DNA from: Echinarachnius parma
Lineage: Eukaryota > Echinodermata > Echinoidea > Clypeasteroida > Echinarachniidae
Assembly (NCBI GenBank): GCA_037951105.1
Contig: JBAMJV010001303.1
Span: 51,751 to 115,750, forward strand
Direction: 5' to 3'
Length of the DNA: 64,000 nucleotides
Shown here: positions 41,415-54,494 of the stretch, piece by piece
How the letters are laid out: every line of letters starts with the position of its first letter
Position numbering within the stretch: position 1 is the stretch's first letter
Made by a program: the position numbers and the translations under genes
The notes under the pieces: model-generated
What the model was told of the DNA's origin: nothing
Seen by the model: only the letters and a program-made list of their open reading frames with translations
The model's database searches: none

Positions 41415-41923
41415 AGGGCAATGATACTATGGCTTTCGGTTATTATTATCGTTTAGAGGGTGAACAGACATTTGATTTGATACATAACTTGGCAATTTTG
41501 GCCTCCTGGATCCCATGAAATCCTTACGTGAACATACCCACATTTTACTAATTCTTACAGCGGCAAAAGATGATGGGAGCGGCCATGTTCTTGTAATTAC
41601 CCGACATGCTTTGCAAACTCTGACGTATGTGCTTAGGGCCGAACAAAAAACTTTTCACTGATTTCAAAGCATCTACAAGTATTCAGACAATGGTTTGAAT
41701 TGGTGCTATTGAAATGCAAATGGTGCATATCATTGACCGTAGTCCGCACAAACCTAATAATGGCGGCCTCCAGTGTTCGCGTGAATAGTGGTATACCCGA
41801 TAGAGTTTTCACATATTTCTTCCAAAGCAGAAATCTGAGTCGGGTTAATGTTACATATAATAAACAGGCATATTACGATGTACTATAAAGTAGGATAGTT
41901 CTATTCTTGAGTTGCATTGCCCT
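41415..41923. mobile_element. TTAA-flanked element, family D, single copy
   Basis: Starts AGGGCAATGATACT and ends GTTGCATTGCCCT between TTAA at 41411-41414 and 41924-41927. Same termini style as families A-C but unrelated interior. No coding frame. Confidence 0.7.
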
Positions 41924-42414
41924 TTAAGTTTCACAAGCGGAAGGGTTAACTTCAGTATACATTACTCAGCGTATGAAGACCTTGATGAAAATGATAACAC
42001 AAAAAAATAATTGTTAACCATCAATTTACGTAGTTAGACTGTACCGAGTCTGGGGCACAATGTTATTTTATTCAACAAACTAATCTAATTTACTTATTAA
42101 GAATTGTGAAATTGGCAATTCAATTTCTTGTGCGGTCATTCTTTGTTCGCCACTCTCTACATTTCCATGTATGTATTTATGTGATTGATAATGCGTCGAT
42201 CACCTCTTAGACAGGCAGGCGAACATGATGCAACGCATTCAGCCCCATTCATGTTGAGACATTCGTGTTCTCGCGCCCACGCCGAGAAACCGGATCTGCC
42301 GCCACTCAGAAATGTTATTGACATTGCGCCGCGGGGAAGGAAGGAAGTTCAATGGCCAACCGTTCTATTCACCTCTCGACAAACCGCTTCTCTTCCCCCC
42401 CCTCCCCCCAAACG

Positions 42415-42830
42415 GCAAAATCTTAACCCGTTCGGGACGCGTAATGAAAATTCTCGGGTTGGGGTTCCAAAATTAACTTCTGTTTCCACCAAACACCAGA
42501 CTCTTAACCCGTTCGGGACTGGTCACAAAATTACTCGGGTTAGGGGGTCCTATTAGTCAACTTTCCCCCCAAACAGCAAAATCTTAACCCGTTCGGGACT
42601 CATCCAGAAAATTCTCGGGTTGGGGGGTCACCAGACAATTTCTCTTTCCACCAAACACCAAACTTTTGACCCGTTCGGGACTTGACAAGAACAATTCTCA
42701 GGGTGGGGGGTGGGGGAGGGGGAAGGTCCTAAATCAACTTTTCTTTCCCCAAACACCGACCTCTTAACACATTCGTTACTCGTCACCAACAAATTATTGG
42801 GGTTTGGCATCCAAAATTATTTTGAATGAG
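42415..42830. repeat. Tandem repeat, about 81-base unit, five copies
   Basis: CCCGTTCGGGAC cores fall at about 42428, 42509, 42589 and 42671, with a decayed fifth near 42769. Each unit also has CTCGGGTT or a variant and a CCCCAAACA/CCACCAAACA block. Confidence 0.88.
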
Positions 42831-45408
42831 TTAACTTTCCTTCTATTGCTCCACTCACCTCCCCCTTCTAAGCACTGACTCTCCCCACCCCTACCTCTAT
42901 AGGTTTGGAATAATCCACCTCTACAATCAACAGTCGTACAATATTTTTAACCCGTTCAAGACAGGACCCCCAAAATACTCGGGCTGCAGTCTATAGAGAT
43001 TGATGGGCACGCATTGCAAACCAAAAATACAATTTATCGTGAAAGGATTAGAGAGGAACTGAAAATGCACTTATTCCCACATCATTGAACCTACAGCGCT
43101 TTTGAATTTTTACGATGCAATAATATGCACTATATTCATGTAAGTGCATTGATTTGATATTATCATGAAATAAATCCTCACAGATCATGTTACGGGGACA
43201 TTAACTCATGAATAGAAGGAACGAAGGTCATTGGCCGGCTGGTTAATTCACCTCTCCTTGGCTCTCTCCCCCCTCCCCAAAATACTTTTTTTTTTAAATG
43301 TATCCAAGACTGATTGCTTTTGGTATAACTTGCATTCTCCTAGTGCCCCTGCCTATGTATTTGTGGGACCAGTCTTGAATGGGTTAACTTTTTAAAATGG
43401 ACCAGTGGTAGAAAAAAAGTTTTGTAACACCTTTTAATAATATGGTCTGAATCTTGATTTTTTTTGTAGCAATGTTATCGCATCATCAGATTGTTTCATT
43501 GGTGAGGGCATGAATTTCTGATTTAGTCAGGGTTGAACTTAACTCTAAGTTGGACTTAAAAAGTATGGACAGCCATTTGCAGCCTTTTTAAATATATTAA
43601 AAATAAAAAATGCAAGTATTTTCTACTTTTCATAAATTTTACATCAAGCTCATGAAATTCTCTTGATAATAGAGAATATCAATGATTTGAATCAACATTT
43701 AATGCCTTTTAAAATAAATTTTACAAAATTGTTTCATAGAAACTAACGGCTTTCCATAGTTACTAAGTCCAACTTAGAGTTAAGTTCAACTTAGGATCTT
43801 TGTGAAAAACCCTCCTGGTCTAGTGGTAACCTACATTATCTTTGCACTAATCGGCCTGGGTTAAAACCTTGGCTGCGTCTTTCGAAATGTGGCTATGAAT
43901 GACGCTCCAAGACGTAAATAATCATAATTGATTGAACGCTTCTGTGAAAACCAAATAACCAACCAACAAACCATGAGTGATAACTATAAGATATTGAACA
44001 CAGAGGGCATCATTCTGAATGTGCTGGATTATTGAGATTGATAGAATTAGTTTAAATTTAAATTAACTTGATTTTTCCATTCCATAAAAACACTACTTAA
44101 GGTGAATAAACATGAAAGCATACGGGTGAAAAATAACAGCATTTCAAATGTGATAGAATTATACATTACAAAGAATAATAGTATAAAGGTACAAAACATG
44201 AATATGGAGATGGACAATACGTGAAAGATGGTAAAATGCCAGGTTATCAATTTTGGTTTGAGATTGCATGAAATTGAACAGAGAGGGTTGTTATATTGTA
44301 TATGGTTTCAGGTGATTTTTTCTTACATGTATGAGAGATGAACAAATGTCCTTACCATTGCTGGCTTGTAATTGTAAACAATTGAAAACAAGAGGACTAG
44401 TTTTGCGTTTCTCAGTGTATTTCTGCATCAGGGACCTGTTTTTATCAAACTTTTCAAATTACATGTTTTGTTTGTACTGCTGTGATAATTATATTGTAAA
44501 TATAAAAGATGATAGTCAATCATCACTTAGATTCTTCATGCTACTTCACCATGGTAGTTTTGTAAATGGCAAAGTTGTAATTATTAGATCTCAAGAATAA
44601 ATACGATCATTTATTTTCTCTTACCAAATCAAAGTGCAATTTCAAGTGAACGTTATTGTCCTTGTAGAAATTTGTTTCGTGTCATGTATTTTCATAGAAA
44701 TTTGCATAATTACACAATAGAATTACACTAGATTTACGCAAATATTAAATAAAACCGATTGGTTGCAAACAACAGTAACTTATTAAACTAATCAGCACAG
44801 AAAAGACTCTAATTCATTTTATAGTTTGAATAATAACGAATAGTAATATACAGTCTCCCTCGACATTTCAGTCCAGCGTTGTGTCTATATCAGTCAATTT
44901 TTTCTGGCCGGCTATCAACTCTAATCAGGAGTCAATAATGTTCCTCGTGATTTAATCTCCATTTTTCACACTCGCCCGTCTCTTTCGTTCTAGTGAAACT
45001 CCCCGTAACACACTCATTCCGGCTCAGGTATAAAGTGCTCTAATTTCAGCTAACGGGCTCTAACCAAGTTGTTTGATTAGTTCATTTAGGTTGCCACAGA
45101 AGATCACGCCTAATCGTATCCTACCGTCCGTCGGTGAACGGAAAAAGTACCACATCCTTATAGGTTTAAAGAGATAATGCTTTTCTCATGTAACAGACTT
45201 GGAATGCAAAGCAAATTATCGTCAGCATTAATTCTGCCACTATCGATCCTTGGGTGCCAAAACGACATTGTTCCAATAATTCTATTTGAATTGGATACAG
45301 GGGTGGGATTGCGAGTATATGTGACGTTCCATCCACGGTATTGATTCATTTATGCTCTGAACTGGAAATGGAGGAAGACATTGCATGCAAATATATGCAA
45401 GACAGTTT
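42831..45408. other. Repeat-rich, no gene seen
   Basis: Two AACCCATTC-family copies and the palindrome at 43528. The 44.0-45.4 kb part is AT-rich and unique in this window, with no RCC1 or other recognised motif. Confidence 0.5.
43528..43813. mobile_element. Second copy of the TCACAAAGAT/AACTTAACTC palindrome
   Basis: Arms TTGAACTTAACTCTAAGTTG and CAACTTAGAGTTAAGTTCAA, right tip GGATCTTTGTGAAAAACCC, with ATGGACAGCCATT and GGCTTTCCATAG inside as in the first copy. Confidence 0.72.
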
Positions 45409-45440
45409 TTAAAGGGATCTAGGAACTTTGTTGACATATA

Positions 45441-45974
45441 CCGTAGTTGCTGGAGAACCCGGACGGGGGGAGAACCCGGCCAAAAAATGGACAGGGCTAC
45501 CTTTGAAATTAGATTTGCCGAGAATGCACTGAACATGCGACTCGAAACTTATATCAAACGATTTATCTGCATATTGCTCATAAAATACATGTATATTGCT
45601 GTTCTGTAGTCCTCCTGGTTATCCAGAAAATCGCTTGAAAGTCAGTCTTTAAACTCCAAAATTTGTTATTTTTTATTTTATTCACGATAATTTGAGATTA
45701 CAATTTTTATAATCTTTATTCTCGCTTTTGTAAATCTACGCTCAGTAGTTCATTTCGGTAGAAACTTACACCAATTGGACCGTAATATCGCGTTGCCTTC
45801 GCTGATAAAAAATTATCGCTCAACGGCAAAGCGGGTTTCCGCACGGCGCGATTTCATGCACGAAGGTTCAATTTATCGCAGTGCAGGAGAACCCGGACAC
45901 CGCGCACGGTGCGTGTACAAAGTCAATGACGCACTGTGTTGTGTGTGACTGTCCGGGTTCTCCAGCACCCACGG
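45441..45974. mobile_element. TA-flanked CCGTA-ended element nested in family A copy 5
   Basis: Inverted ends CCGTAGTTGCTGGAGAACCC and GGTTCTCCAGCACCCACGG, flanked by TA at 45439-45440 and 45975-45976. Contains a GC-rich centre (GCACGGCGCG) and no coding frame. Confidence 0.75.
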
Positions 45975-46315
45975 TATGTGCAAAAATTGACAAAGGGTTA
46001 TCTATAAAAAGTGTATTTCTGTGATATGATATGTCCACTGATAGATGTGTGAAAATTCTACAGTAAATGAATGTTATTTACCCCCGTAATTAGCTAAAAT
46101 GCAAAGTGAATTTTGCGTACTCATTTCACTAACTTTGTAGACAGCTGAAAGACTCCCAGGGAGATTTTCAAATCTGCTCACTTCAATCATAAATATCTTT
46201 GTAACGAAAAAGAAACTCGGAAATGCAAACCTATTCCATACTTCTATTGGTAATACAGATACATGTACATGTACATCAAGGTATGTGAGAGAACTGCATG
46301 CTAGAGTTCTATTAA

Positions 46316-47813
46316 ACCGAAAACTCAATGAAGATCCTATAATATGCATATTGTACCTCTTCTGAAAGCTGAGAACATACCGAGCATGAAAAAGTTAATT
46401 TTGAAGCCCTAACACCACCCAGAAAACAATTAAAAGCAAATGTAAACTCTTATTCTAAACCCCGATTTTCGCCGTTTGACGGCGATTTGGTGCAGAGAAA
46501 TTTGATGACGTCACAGGTAGAATAGGCCCAAACCACGGCCGCCGACGGTAGAGCGGTACCCGTTGCCTCCCCCAACGATCCCCCAGTCCAGCGAGCGCGA
46601 GTTATGCTGCCTTGCTCAATTAATAGAACGCCGACCTTGTCAATATCATTTTTCTTGTTAGATTCGACCTGAAATCTGCAAAATCGGAGAATGGTGGAAA
46701 TGTCTGAAGGAAGTGAAGATTTCAGGCATGGTTTTGAGGTGGAAATCGCGAGTTCGCCAGTATCGACAAAGTTGAATTCGAGTCGCAAAGTCGGGAAAAG
46801 GTACATGGCGTATGGTAGATCGACAAATCTATCACTTTCATGCCCTCTTTGACTTTGACATTATATTGTATTTTTCTCTGTCGGCATTCTAAGCCGACAG
46901 TGAAATATAACTATAATAATGTCAAAGAGGCCATGAAAGTGATAGATTTGTCGATCTGGCGTATGACTGCGGCAATTGTATAGCGAATTGCACCATGTCC
47001 ATGCACAGTTTGTCGGGGAAGATGCTGGGGGAAAGGGCGCATTGAAACCCGCACTCCGTTGTCGGCACGCTGGCCCGCTAGCTGGCCGTGCCGCGCTCGT
47101 GAAGAGTATCCTACGAAACACAGATGTAACGTACCCAAAATCAACTAAATCTTCGAAAATTGCTCAAATTATGGTCATGATTTCAAAGTAGTTATCTTTT
47201 TTTTACCTGTTCTGTGTAACTTCTTTGAAATCATGACCATAATTTGAGCAATGGTCGAAGATTTAGTTGATTTTGGGTACGTTACATTTGTGTTTTGTAT
47301 GGTACTCTTCACGAGCGCGTCACGGGCAGCTAGCGGCGTAGCGTGCCGACACCGTGCGGGTACAATAGTGAGCTAGCGCCAAAAATCTCCCAAATCCCGT
47401 CATCATTGTCGCTGTCTGATTAATCATTCCTGTCCTCTTCTTCATCTTCTTCGGAAAATCCATTGCGAAACTCAGTTCGAGAGTATTTTCCTCCATTTTC
47501 CTCGAAATAAAACTGTCCAGCTCGATCATACATTATCAAAAAGCAATACACAACGCCGTATAATGCACGCGCATTGCTTTGCTTGATCAGCTGATCGGCC
47601 GGGCCCGTTCTACCGATGACGTCACGATTTTCAGGCCGATCGTTGAGCGAATTTCAGTCTCAGAGACTGCTCACTTTTGCCCCATTTTCGAAGACCTTTT
47701 TAGTCAAATTTCAACATTTTTATCGCGGATTAAGTTAATATCCTTAGAAAAAATAAAATTTCCTTCACAAACATACCAAATGTTGCCAATTTGAAAGTCA
47801 ACGAGGGTTCGGT
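46316..47813. mobile_element. 1.5 kb TTAA-flanked element nested in family A copy 5
   Basis: Ends ACCGAAAACTC and GAGGGTTCGGT between TTAA at 46312-46315 and 47814-47817. Inside are two strong inverted repeats, at about 46813-46956 (GATCGACAAATCTATCACTT arms) and about 47093-47311 (arms including ATCATGACCATAATTTGAGC). No transposase is seen. Confidence 0.7.
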
Positions 47814-47869
47814 TTAAAGTAAATTGTGTGGAGTTTGACAATGATTCTAGATCCCTTTAATTTTTGTCC

Positions 47870-48180
47870 AGCCACCGTAGGTGAAGGGAGACTAAGGGAT
47901 CCAAAATGTGTCCGTCCGTCTGTCCGTCTTGATTGGTAGATGCCCTACATTGGCCTCCGTGATATTCTGGGGTCAAAGGTCACATAAGTAGGTCAAAGGT
48001 CAAATGAGGGTCAATGTGAAATTTTACCTGCAAGAGTCTATTAGGGTTGATAACTTTCCAACCCTGCATCCGTTTGTAACCAAACTTGATCGGTAGGTGC
48101 CCTATATTGGCCTCCATGATATACTGGGGTCAAAGGTCACATGAGTAGGTCAACGGTCAAATGAGGGTCAATTGCGCGCA
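47870..48180. repeat. GTCCGTCCGTCTGTCCG and GGTCAAAGGTCA repeat
   Basis: TGGTAGATGCCCTACATTGG / CGGTAGGTGCCCTATATTGG and TACTGGGGTCAAAGGTCACA recur twice at about 47933 and 48090. Similar in style, not in detail, to the internal repeat at 18970. Confidence 0.65.
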
Positions 48181-48649
48181 AGTGGGCAAGACACTTTACG
48201 GCTATTGCCTTGTATTTAGTAGAAGTTGTGGAACCCGTATTATCCAGACAAATCAAATTAGAGTTGTCTTCAATGACACCTTTAATGCCCCGCCGTAAAC
48301 TGTTCACAAGAAATGGGCGGTGACAGTGTTTACACGCCGTAATGAGCTCGTAATCAGATTTGCACAGTCTGCTAGCCGGCTGAGCTTGGGGATCGCAATA
48401 TATCTCCTCTTTTTTTATTCAATGATTGAAACGTTGATCATGATCACACTCGATCAGTTATGTATAATATGATATTGACCATATAGGGTTGTTTAAGAGC
48501 CAACTTAATTCAACCTACCGGTACCTGTAGCTCCCCCCTCCTACCGTCATCCTATCGCTTATATTATTATCCACCCTCTAGCTCTTTTCAACGTTATGTC
48601 AATATTTTTACCACCTTAATTATTTTTTTCTCCAAGGTTGTTGAATTAT

Positions 48650-49080
48650 GTTCTTCATCCCTTTCTTCTGTCTGTATACTATGTGTTCTTCATTTGAATC
48701 TTATTTTCTTCTCCTTTTTTACTGACTGTATCCAACTTGCCTCATACTTTGTCCAACCATTTTCTTATTTTGTCCGACTTGTCTCTTACATATATATTGT
48801 CCAATCTTTATCTTTATTTTATCCATTTGTCTAATATTTTGTCCAATGTTTTACTATTTTTTTCAAAATATCTCTCATTTCCTCCAATCTATAGATCTCT
48901 TTGTTGACTAACTTGTCCTTTTCCAGTCTTTATCATTGTTTCTTCTTTCGTCCAACCTTTTCTTATTTCATCCAACTTTTTTTCTTATTTCGTCCAACCT
49001 TTTTCTTACTTTGTCCAACCTTTCTATTATTTCATCCAACTTTCATCCATCTTTAATTATGTATGTCCAACATATTTTTC
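48650..49080. repeat. Degenerate TTTGTCCAAC-rich short repeat
   Basis: Units of roughly 20-30 bases ending in T.GTCCAA(C/T) or CATCCAAC recur about fifteen times. It is pyrimidine-rich and non-coding. Confidence 0.65.
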
Positions 49081-49111
49081 ATTTTCCCATCTGTTTCTTT
49101 TCTTGTAAGTA

Positions 49112-49611
49112 CCGTAAAACTCCGTGTATAAGACCCACTTTTTTTTCGTCGGAAAATTTTCAAAGTGGGGGTGCGTCTTATACACAGGTACAGCCCAAAA
49201 AAGACATTTTTTTTTTGGGACACCCGGTAGTCATGTTTAATGCATATTAAACTGGTCTAGGGCATGACAAGAGCTTGATATAAGGGGGAACATTTATCAA
49301 AATATACCTTTTTCCTACATAAATTATAGTGGTTAGCAAAACAAAAAGCAAGTTTTTAAGCAGTAACACTGCTACTAATTGAATATTCAGATATTCATGA
49401 GTAGCAGCACTCATTTAATATTCAATTTTCTAAACAGTGGTTATACATTTTTCTCAACAAAAAAGTTATTAATGAATTAATGAATTTAGTATTTTGCATA
49501 TTTAATGAGCATTGCTACCTCATGAATATATGAATATTCATGAAAAAAAAATATTCTAAAAAAAAAAAAAAAAAAAAAAAACGAGTGCGTCTTATACACG
49601 GATTTTTACGG
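49112..49611. mobile_element. CCGTAAAACTCC-ended element, copy 2
   Basis: Ends CCGTAAAACTCCGTGTATAA and TTATACACGGATTTTTACGG, TA at 49110-49111 and 49612-49613. Colinear with copy 1 including GTCGGAAAATTTTCAAAGTG near the left end. Confidence 0.8.
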
Positions 49612-49613
49612 TA

Positions 49614-52252
49614 TGTATTTTTCCTGTCTTGTCTATAACTTTTTGAAAATCAGCTTTTGCTGAAAGGGCTATCCCATCCATTTGTGGAAATAAATAAACA
49701 GATAAATAAAATTAAAATAAAATCTAGGCTTTATCTTAATTTTTTATAAACTGCCCTTTTTTCTCAAACCTTTCTTCGTTATTCTCCAACCTTTCTTTAA
49801 TTTTTCTCAACCCTGTCACGTTTATTTACATGTATTCACTTTGTCTCTCATTTCTACACCTCGACATCCATCACCATCACCATCTCCATCTCATAATCTC
49901 CGCTACTAGGTGAGAGATACAGCCTTCAAGAGATTAAGACGCTGTATCGATTCCACCACCTCAGAATTAGTCATCAAATTGGCAACTCTTTGATTCGCCT
50001 TAAACCCATTGAAAATGTGGTGTACCGTGTATTAATAAACTCTATGGGAAATGCAACAAAATCTTGTAGGCGAGGGGTTAAGAACTCCTGTCGGACTAGA
50101 TGGAGTGGGATTGGAGTGCTGTTTGCGTTTTTCTCTTAACATGGTATCTTGTTTTATGATTTTAGAGTTGTGAAGGAAGTGGTGTTTATTTTATTTTTCT
50201 TGCTTTGCAATATAGTTTCTTGTTTTCTTCAGTATAATGTGTGAAAGAAGTGTTGTGTATAGTTTCTTTCAACATTGTTCATGCTTTATGCTTCAAGGAA
50301 GTGTTGTTTGTTTCTTCTGTCAACAATGTTTCTTGTTTTGTGGTAAGCTGTGAATGAAGCGTTGAATGATTTCTGCTTAATCGTGGTATCATGTCCACTC
50401 TGAATTACTCAGTACAGCATACAAGATGTGTACATTTAAATCATCGTTTGTTGGTGTTTCAACTTCTCTGTTTCTAATCTCAATATTTCCTACCTCTAGT
50501 TTTGGTATAGTGAGCTACAGCATAAAGTAGACACTGCGATGAACATTGTATTGCACTGAAGTTTGTTAACTCTTTCACGGAGTGAGGTGCGTACTGTTCA
50601 TGCCTTTTCAATGGAAATTCAGTACTACTGACATGCCTGTAAAGAGTACAAATACTCTTTGATATAATTGTATGGATGTAAGCTTGCTAAGTGTGTTGTT
50701 ATTGTTCTTTTATGGCAATCAGTCAAAGGTTACTATTGTTGCCAATTAAATATCTCTTCATTATTAAAAAAAAAAAGAAGTCATATATTAACAAAATAAA
50801 TTACAATAGCACCGCTACGAGTATTGCAATATTTTTTTCCTTCAGCAATAAATGTCATAATTGCATTTCTACAAGAATATGGTGCAGTGGAGATTAATAC
50901 AACTTTACATAAGACAAGACAAGATAAGATGATGAGGAAAATATATAATTTCATGGAACTGTTTATGTCTTTATTTACCATCTCCCACTCCCAGTGGCAT
51001 GCGTTGCACGGCTACCTTGCCCGTTTCAATTTTAATTGGTATTGAGAGCTTCGTTTTAATCAAAATGACTAATCTGTCGGCCGGGAACTAATGAATTGTA
51101 ATCTAGAGGGGGAGTATTTTTTTTTCGAAGGCGGGAATTCTGTGTTACATTCGCATTCTTCGGTTACACTTGATCATTCTCAACATGGCTGGTTGGCAAC
51201 ATCACACGCCAACTCACTGTCCAGGAAAAATGGTAATTTGGGCAGCGATCCCTGTGGAAGGGTAATTTCAGGTGTTCGGTCATTCATATCAGTGGTGTAG
51301 CATGGTCTGCCTGATTTGGAGGGGGGGGCGCTTTCTGTATGTATTTCTTTATTACATTATTTCCTCTTTTATTGATTTTTGTCAAATTATAGAGCGGGCA
51401 TGTACCCCTTATGCCCCCCTTCCTGTAGCTATGCCACTTATCTATATGTTGGAGACACTAGCATCGGCAAGAGGATTGTTTCAAACGAGATAGGGGCATT
51501 GGTGAGTCTTGTATTTTGGATGAGGGGACACAAGTTACGTAGATATTTTAGATGTTGGGGGTCGGTATGTTAGGCACCATTGTAAGAATTATTTTTCATG
51601 AGGGACTCCTGTGGGGGTAAATATTTCCCCTCCAGGCTCAACTATGGCTACGCCGTTAGAGGGGGGTAGTGCATTGCGTGGCATTGCATGCACGGTTCTC
51701 GAACCCTGAGCCAGTGTCGCCGAGCCGCATTGAATTCCACATCGAGTAAGACAACGCATCGCCGTGACAACTACACCCGTAAACTAGCGTCAATTTAGCC
51801 ACGAGACCCTCCTCTCGCTGTCACTCTCCCCCTCTGTCGTTCCCTCTCTCTATCTCATCCCGTTTCTCCCTGTCTCTCCATTCATGCGACCAGAGTGCCG
51901 CCTGATGTATCGCGCCCGCGGCCGTAACAAACCAGCGTGTGCAACGCGATAGGTCGGCCTTTTCTCTCTCTCCCATCTCGCGCCTCGTGTTGCGCCCGGC
52001 GGAGTGAACAATGCGTCACCCCGAGAAATTTGAAGGAGTGCGGTGCTCCGGGGCTATTGATCAGGCAGCCTTGACTGTCGTGCATGACCTTGGGTGACCC
52101 CACCTTGTCACATGCTGCATTCGGTCGTCGTCTCTCTCTGTCCTTAGTTACGATCTTTCTCTTAATTTTCTTACTCTCCCCTCTCTCCTTAATCCCTTTC
52201 CTTTCTTTCTCTCTTTTTCTCTGTCCCTCTTTTTATCACTTTCTCTTTCTAA
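49614..52252. other. Intergenic or intronic, no gene seen
   Basis: The 50.1-50.4 kb part has loose GTGAAGGAAGTG.TGTTT repeats and the 51.7-52.2 kb part is GC-rich then CT-rich. The exon-like stretch at 51430-51500 has no recognised motif, so nothing is called. Confidence 0.45.
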
Positions 52253-52908
52253 AATCAGTCTCCCTCTGTCGATCGGTCTCTCTCTTTCGCTCTTTCTATC
52301 TATATCTCTATTTTACCCTCTTCTCTTTCTTTTAATCAGTCTCCCTCTGTCGATCGGTCTCTCTCTTTCGCTCTTTCTATCTATATCTCTATTTTACCCT
52401 CTTCTCTTTCTTTTAATCAGTCTTCCTCTGTCGATCGGTCTCTCTCTTTCGCTCTTTCTATCTATATCTCTATTTTACCCTCTTCTCTTTCTTTTAATCA
52501 GTCTCCCTCTGTCGATCGGTCTCTCTCTTTCGCTCTTTCTATCTATATCTCTATTTTACCCTCTTCTCTTTCTTTTAATCAGTCTCCCTCTGTCGATCGG
52601 TCTCTCTCTTTCGCTCTGTCTATCTATATCTCTATTTGACCCTCTTCTCTTTCTTTTAATCAGTCTCCCTCTGTCGATCGGTCTCTCTCTCTTTCGCTCT
52701 TTCTATCTATATCTCTATTTTACCCTCTTCTCTTTCTTTTAATCAGTCTCCCTCTGTCGATCGGTCTATCTCTTTCGCTCTTTCTATCTTTATCTCTATT
52801 TTACCCTCTTCTCTTTCTTTTAATCAGTCTCCCTCTGTCGATCGGTCTCTCTCTCTCTTTCGCTCTTTCTATCTATATCTCTATTTTACCCTCTTCTCTT
52901 TATTTTTT
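52253..52908. repeat. Tandem repeat, 81-base unit, eight copies
   Basis: AATCAGTCTCCCTCTGTCGA starts units at 52253, 52334, 52415, 52496, 52577, 52658, 52741 and 52822. Spacing is 81 bases except one of 83, where a CT dinucleotide was gained. Pyrimidine-rich on the plus strand. Confidence 0.96.
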
Positions 52909-53192
52909 AATCCACTTCTTCATCTATACTTATAAAATGGGTAGAAGAATCCCTGCATTCTGATTGGTCAATTAGCATGTAAAAGTTTTTACTGATGCAT
53001 TTTACTTATGCATTTTACTGATGCATGGCTCACTTTAGTTTGATTTTTGCATTTTTTTGCGCCCATTTTATAAAACAAATGCTGCACAGGCATATTTCGT
53101 GGATCGGTAAGAATTGTCTGCACTCTTTTAGCTTTGGAAATTGTCTAAAACCCACTCGTTGTGCTCGTGGGTTTAAACCATTCCAAAGTTAA

Positions 53193-53598
53193 AGGGTACC
53201 ACCACCCAAAACTAATATTTGTATAATAGAAAGGTAACATCTTTAGTATTCCATTCCATCAACAAGTTCACAAAAATATGCTTGCAGAAAAAAATATATA
53301 ATTGGAAACCGCATCACCATTCTAAAGCATGTGTTTATGCAGTCTGAATTGTGTAGACTACCGCGGGTGCAGCAAGCGAATCGCTCGGAATTATATTGCC
53401 TACAAACGTACGCGTGAGTAGAATTGACGCACTCGCAAACCAGGAACCAGGAAATAGTAGTGGTTCTGTAAGTGGTGGAAATTAATTGCTTTGTTTATGA
53501 ATTACTCAACCCTTTGCAAAATGTTAGGTATCTATTTGATATCACAAAACAGTACCAAAACATGTAGTAATGTGTTGTTATTTGCCCGGTGGTCCCCG
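53193..53598. mobile_element. Family B copy 3, nested in a palindromic repeat
   Basis: Starts AGGGTACCACCACCCAAA, ends CCGGTGGTCCCCG, TTAA at 53189-53192 and 53599-53602. Its flanks contain inverted GTGGATCGGTAAGAATT (53099) and AATTCTTACCGATCCAC (53613), so it entered an older palindrome. Confidence 0.78.
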
Positions 53599-54014
53599 TT
53601 AAACTCGTGCATCCAATTCTTACCGATCCACTCAAGCCTGCGCATCATTTGTATAATATCTCCCACTCTTCTTTTCCCTCTCTATTAAGCTTATTTCTAT
53701 CATTCCCCCTCTTATCCCCTCCCTCCCTCTACTGCCCCCTCCCTTCCTTTACTCCCCCCTCCCTCCCTCTCTTACCCTATCTTTATTTCTTCTTCTCTAT
53801 CTTTCTTAATTCATCTTTTTCTTACAATACCATCTAATTTTCTTTATCTTCCTTTTTGTCAAATACCACTTACCCCTTTCTTTTTTAAACCTGTAGTGAG
53901 CATTTTGACAGGGGACCTCTATAGACAGGTTCCATAACACTGTTTTTTTCTGAAGGGGATTACTTTTGTTGGCTACTATAGGCAAGTGTGATGAGCTTAG
54001 ACTTGTGGCTGCTA

Positions 54015-54473
54015 AAACCCCATCTTATCTGGGAGAAATAGTCGAGGTAACATCCTGATGTTATCCGGTTGAGATCCTACACCGTTCCAGTTAAGACGCT
54101 CCAATCGGGACGACATCAGGACGACATCGGGGTGAGTTTCACCCTAGTCGGGCCAGGGTGATATCGCGGTAACGTCCGGACGACATCCTGATAACGGCCA
54201 GTTAAGACGCCCGCGGAGCGTTACCCAGGTAAATGACGTACACAGCGCGCGCCGATACTCCCGCGTCGCGCCAGCTGATCATGATGAGGGAGGTGCGGTT
54301 GTTATGGTAACCTACCCGAGTGAGGATTTTGCGGATGGCTGGTTAAGACAGCGGCCATGAGCCTGACGAAGGCTCACCCCATGTTTTATGATCAGACCCC
54401 CAACTGTTTCTTATTCAGATATCGCTCGGGTGACATCGAGGTAAGGTCTATTTCTCCCAGTTAAGACGGGGTT
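54015..54473. mobile_element. TA-flanked AAACCCC element nested in a CAGTCAAACC-family relic
   Basis: Ends AAACCCCATCTTATCTGGGA and TCCCAGTTAAGACGGGGTTT. The host relic runs from about 53893 to 54490 (TAGACAGGTTCCATAACACT on the left, GACAGGTTTGACTG on the right). GC-rich with GACATC repeats. Confidence 0.72.
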
Positions 54474-54494
54474 TACGACAGGTTTGACTGTATA

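Larger units (their letters stand above)
45413..47856. mobile_element. Family A copy 5, carrying two nested insertions
   Basis: The outer element starts AGGGATCTAGGAACTTTG after TTAA and ends TTCTAGATCCCT before TTAA at 47857-47860. Two other elements interrupt it at 45441-45974 and 46316-47813; removing them restores colinearity with copy 2. Confidence 0.75.

Noticed and set aside
46450-47191. Several GC-rich frames on both strands that could be exons
   Set aside because: They lie inside the nested 1.5 kb element and overlap its internal inverted repeats; no domain was recognised.
51272-51573. Possible exon around ATGTTGGAGACACTAGCATC
   Set aside because: Splice-like ends are present but no motif, no phase partner and no RCC1 or other family match could be seen.
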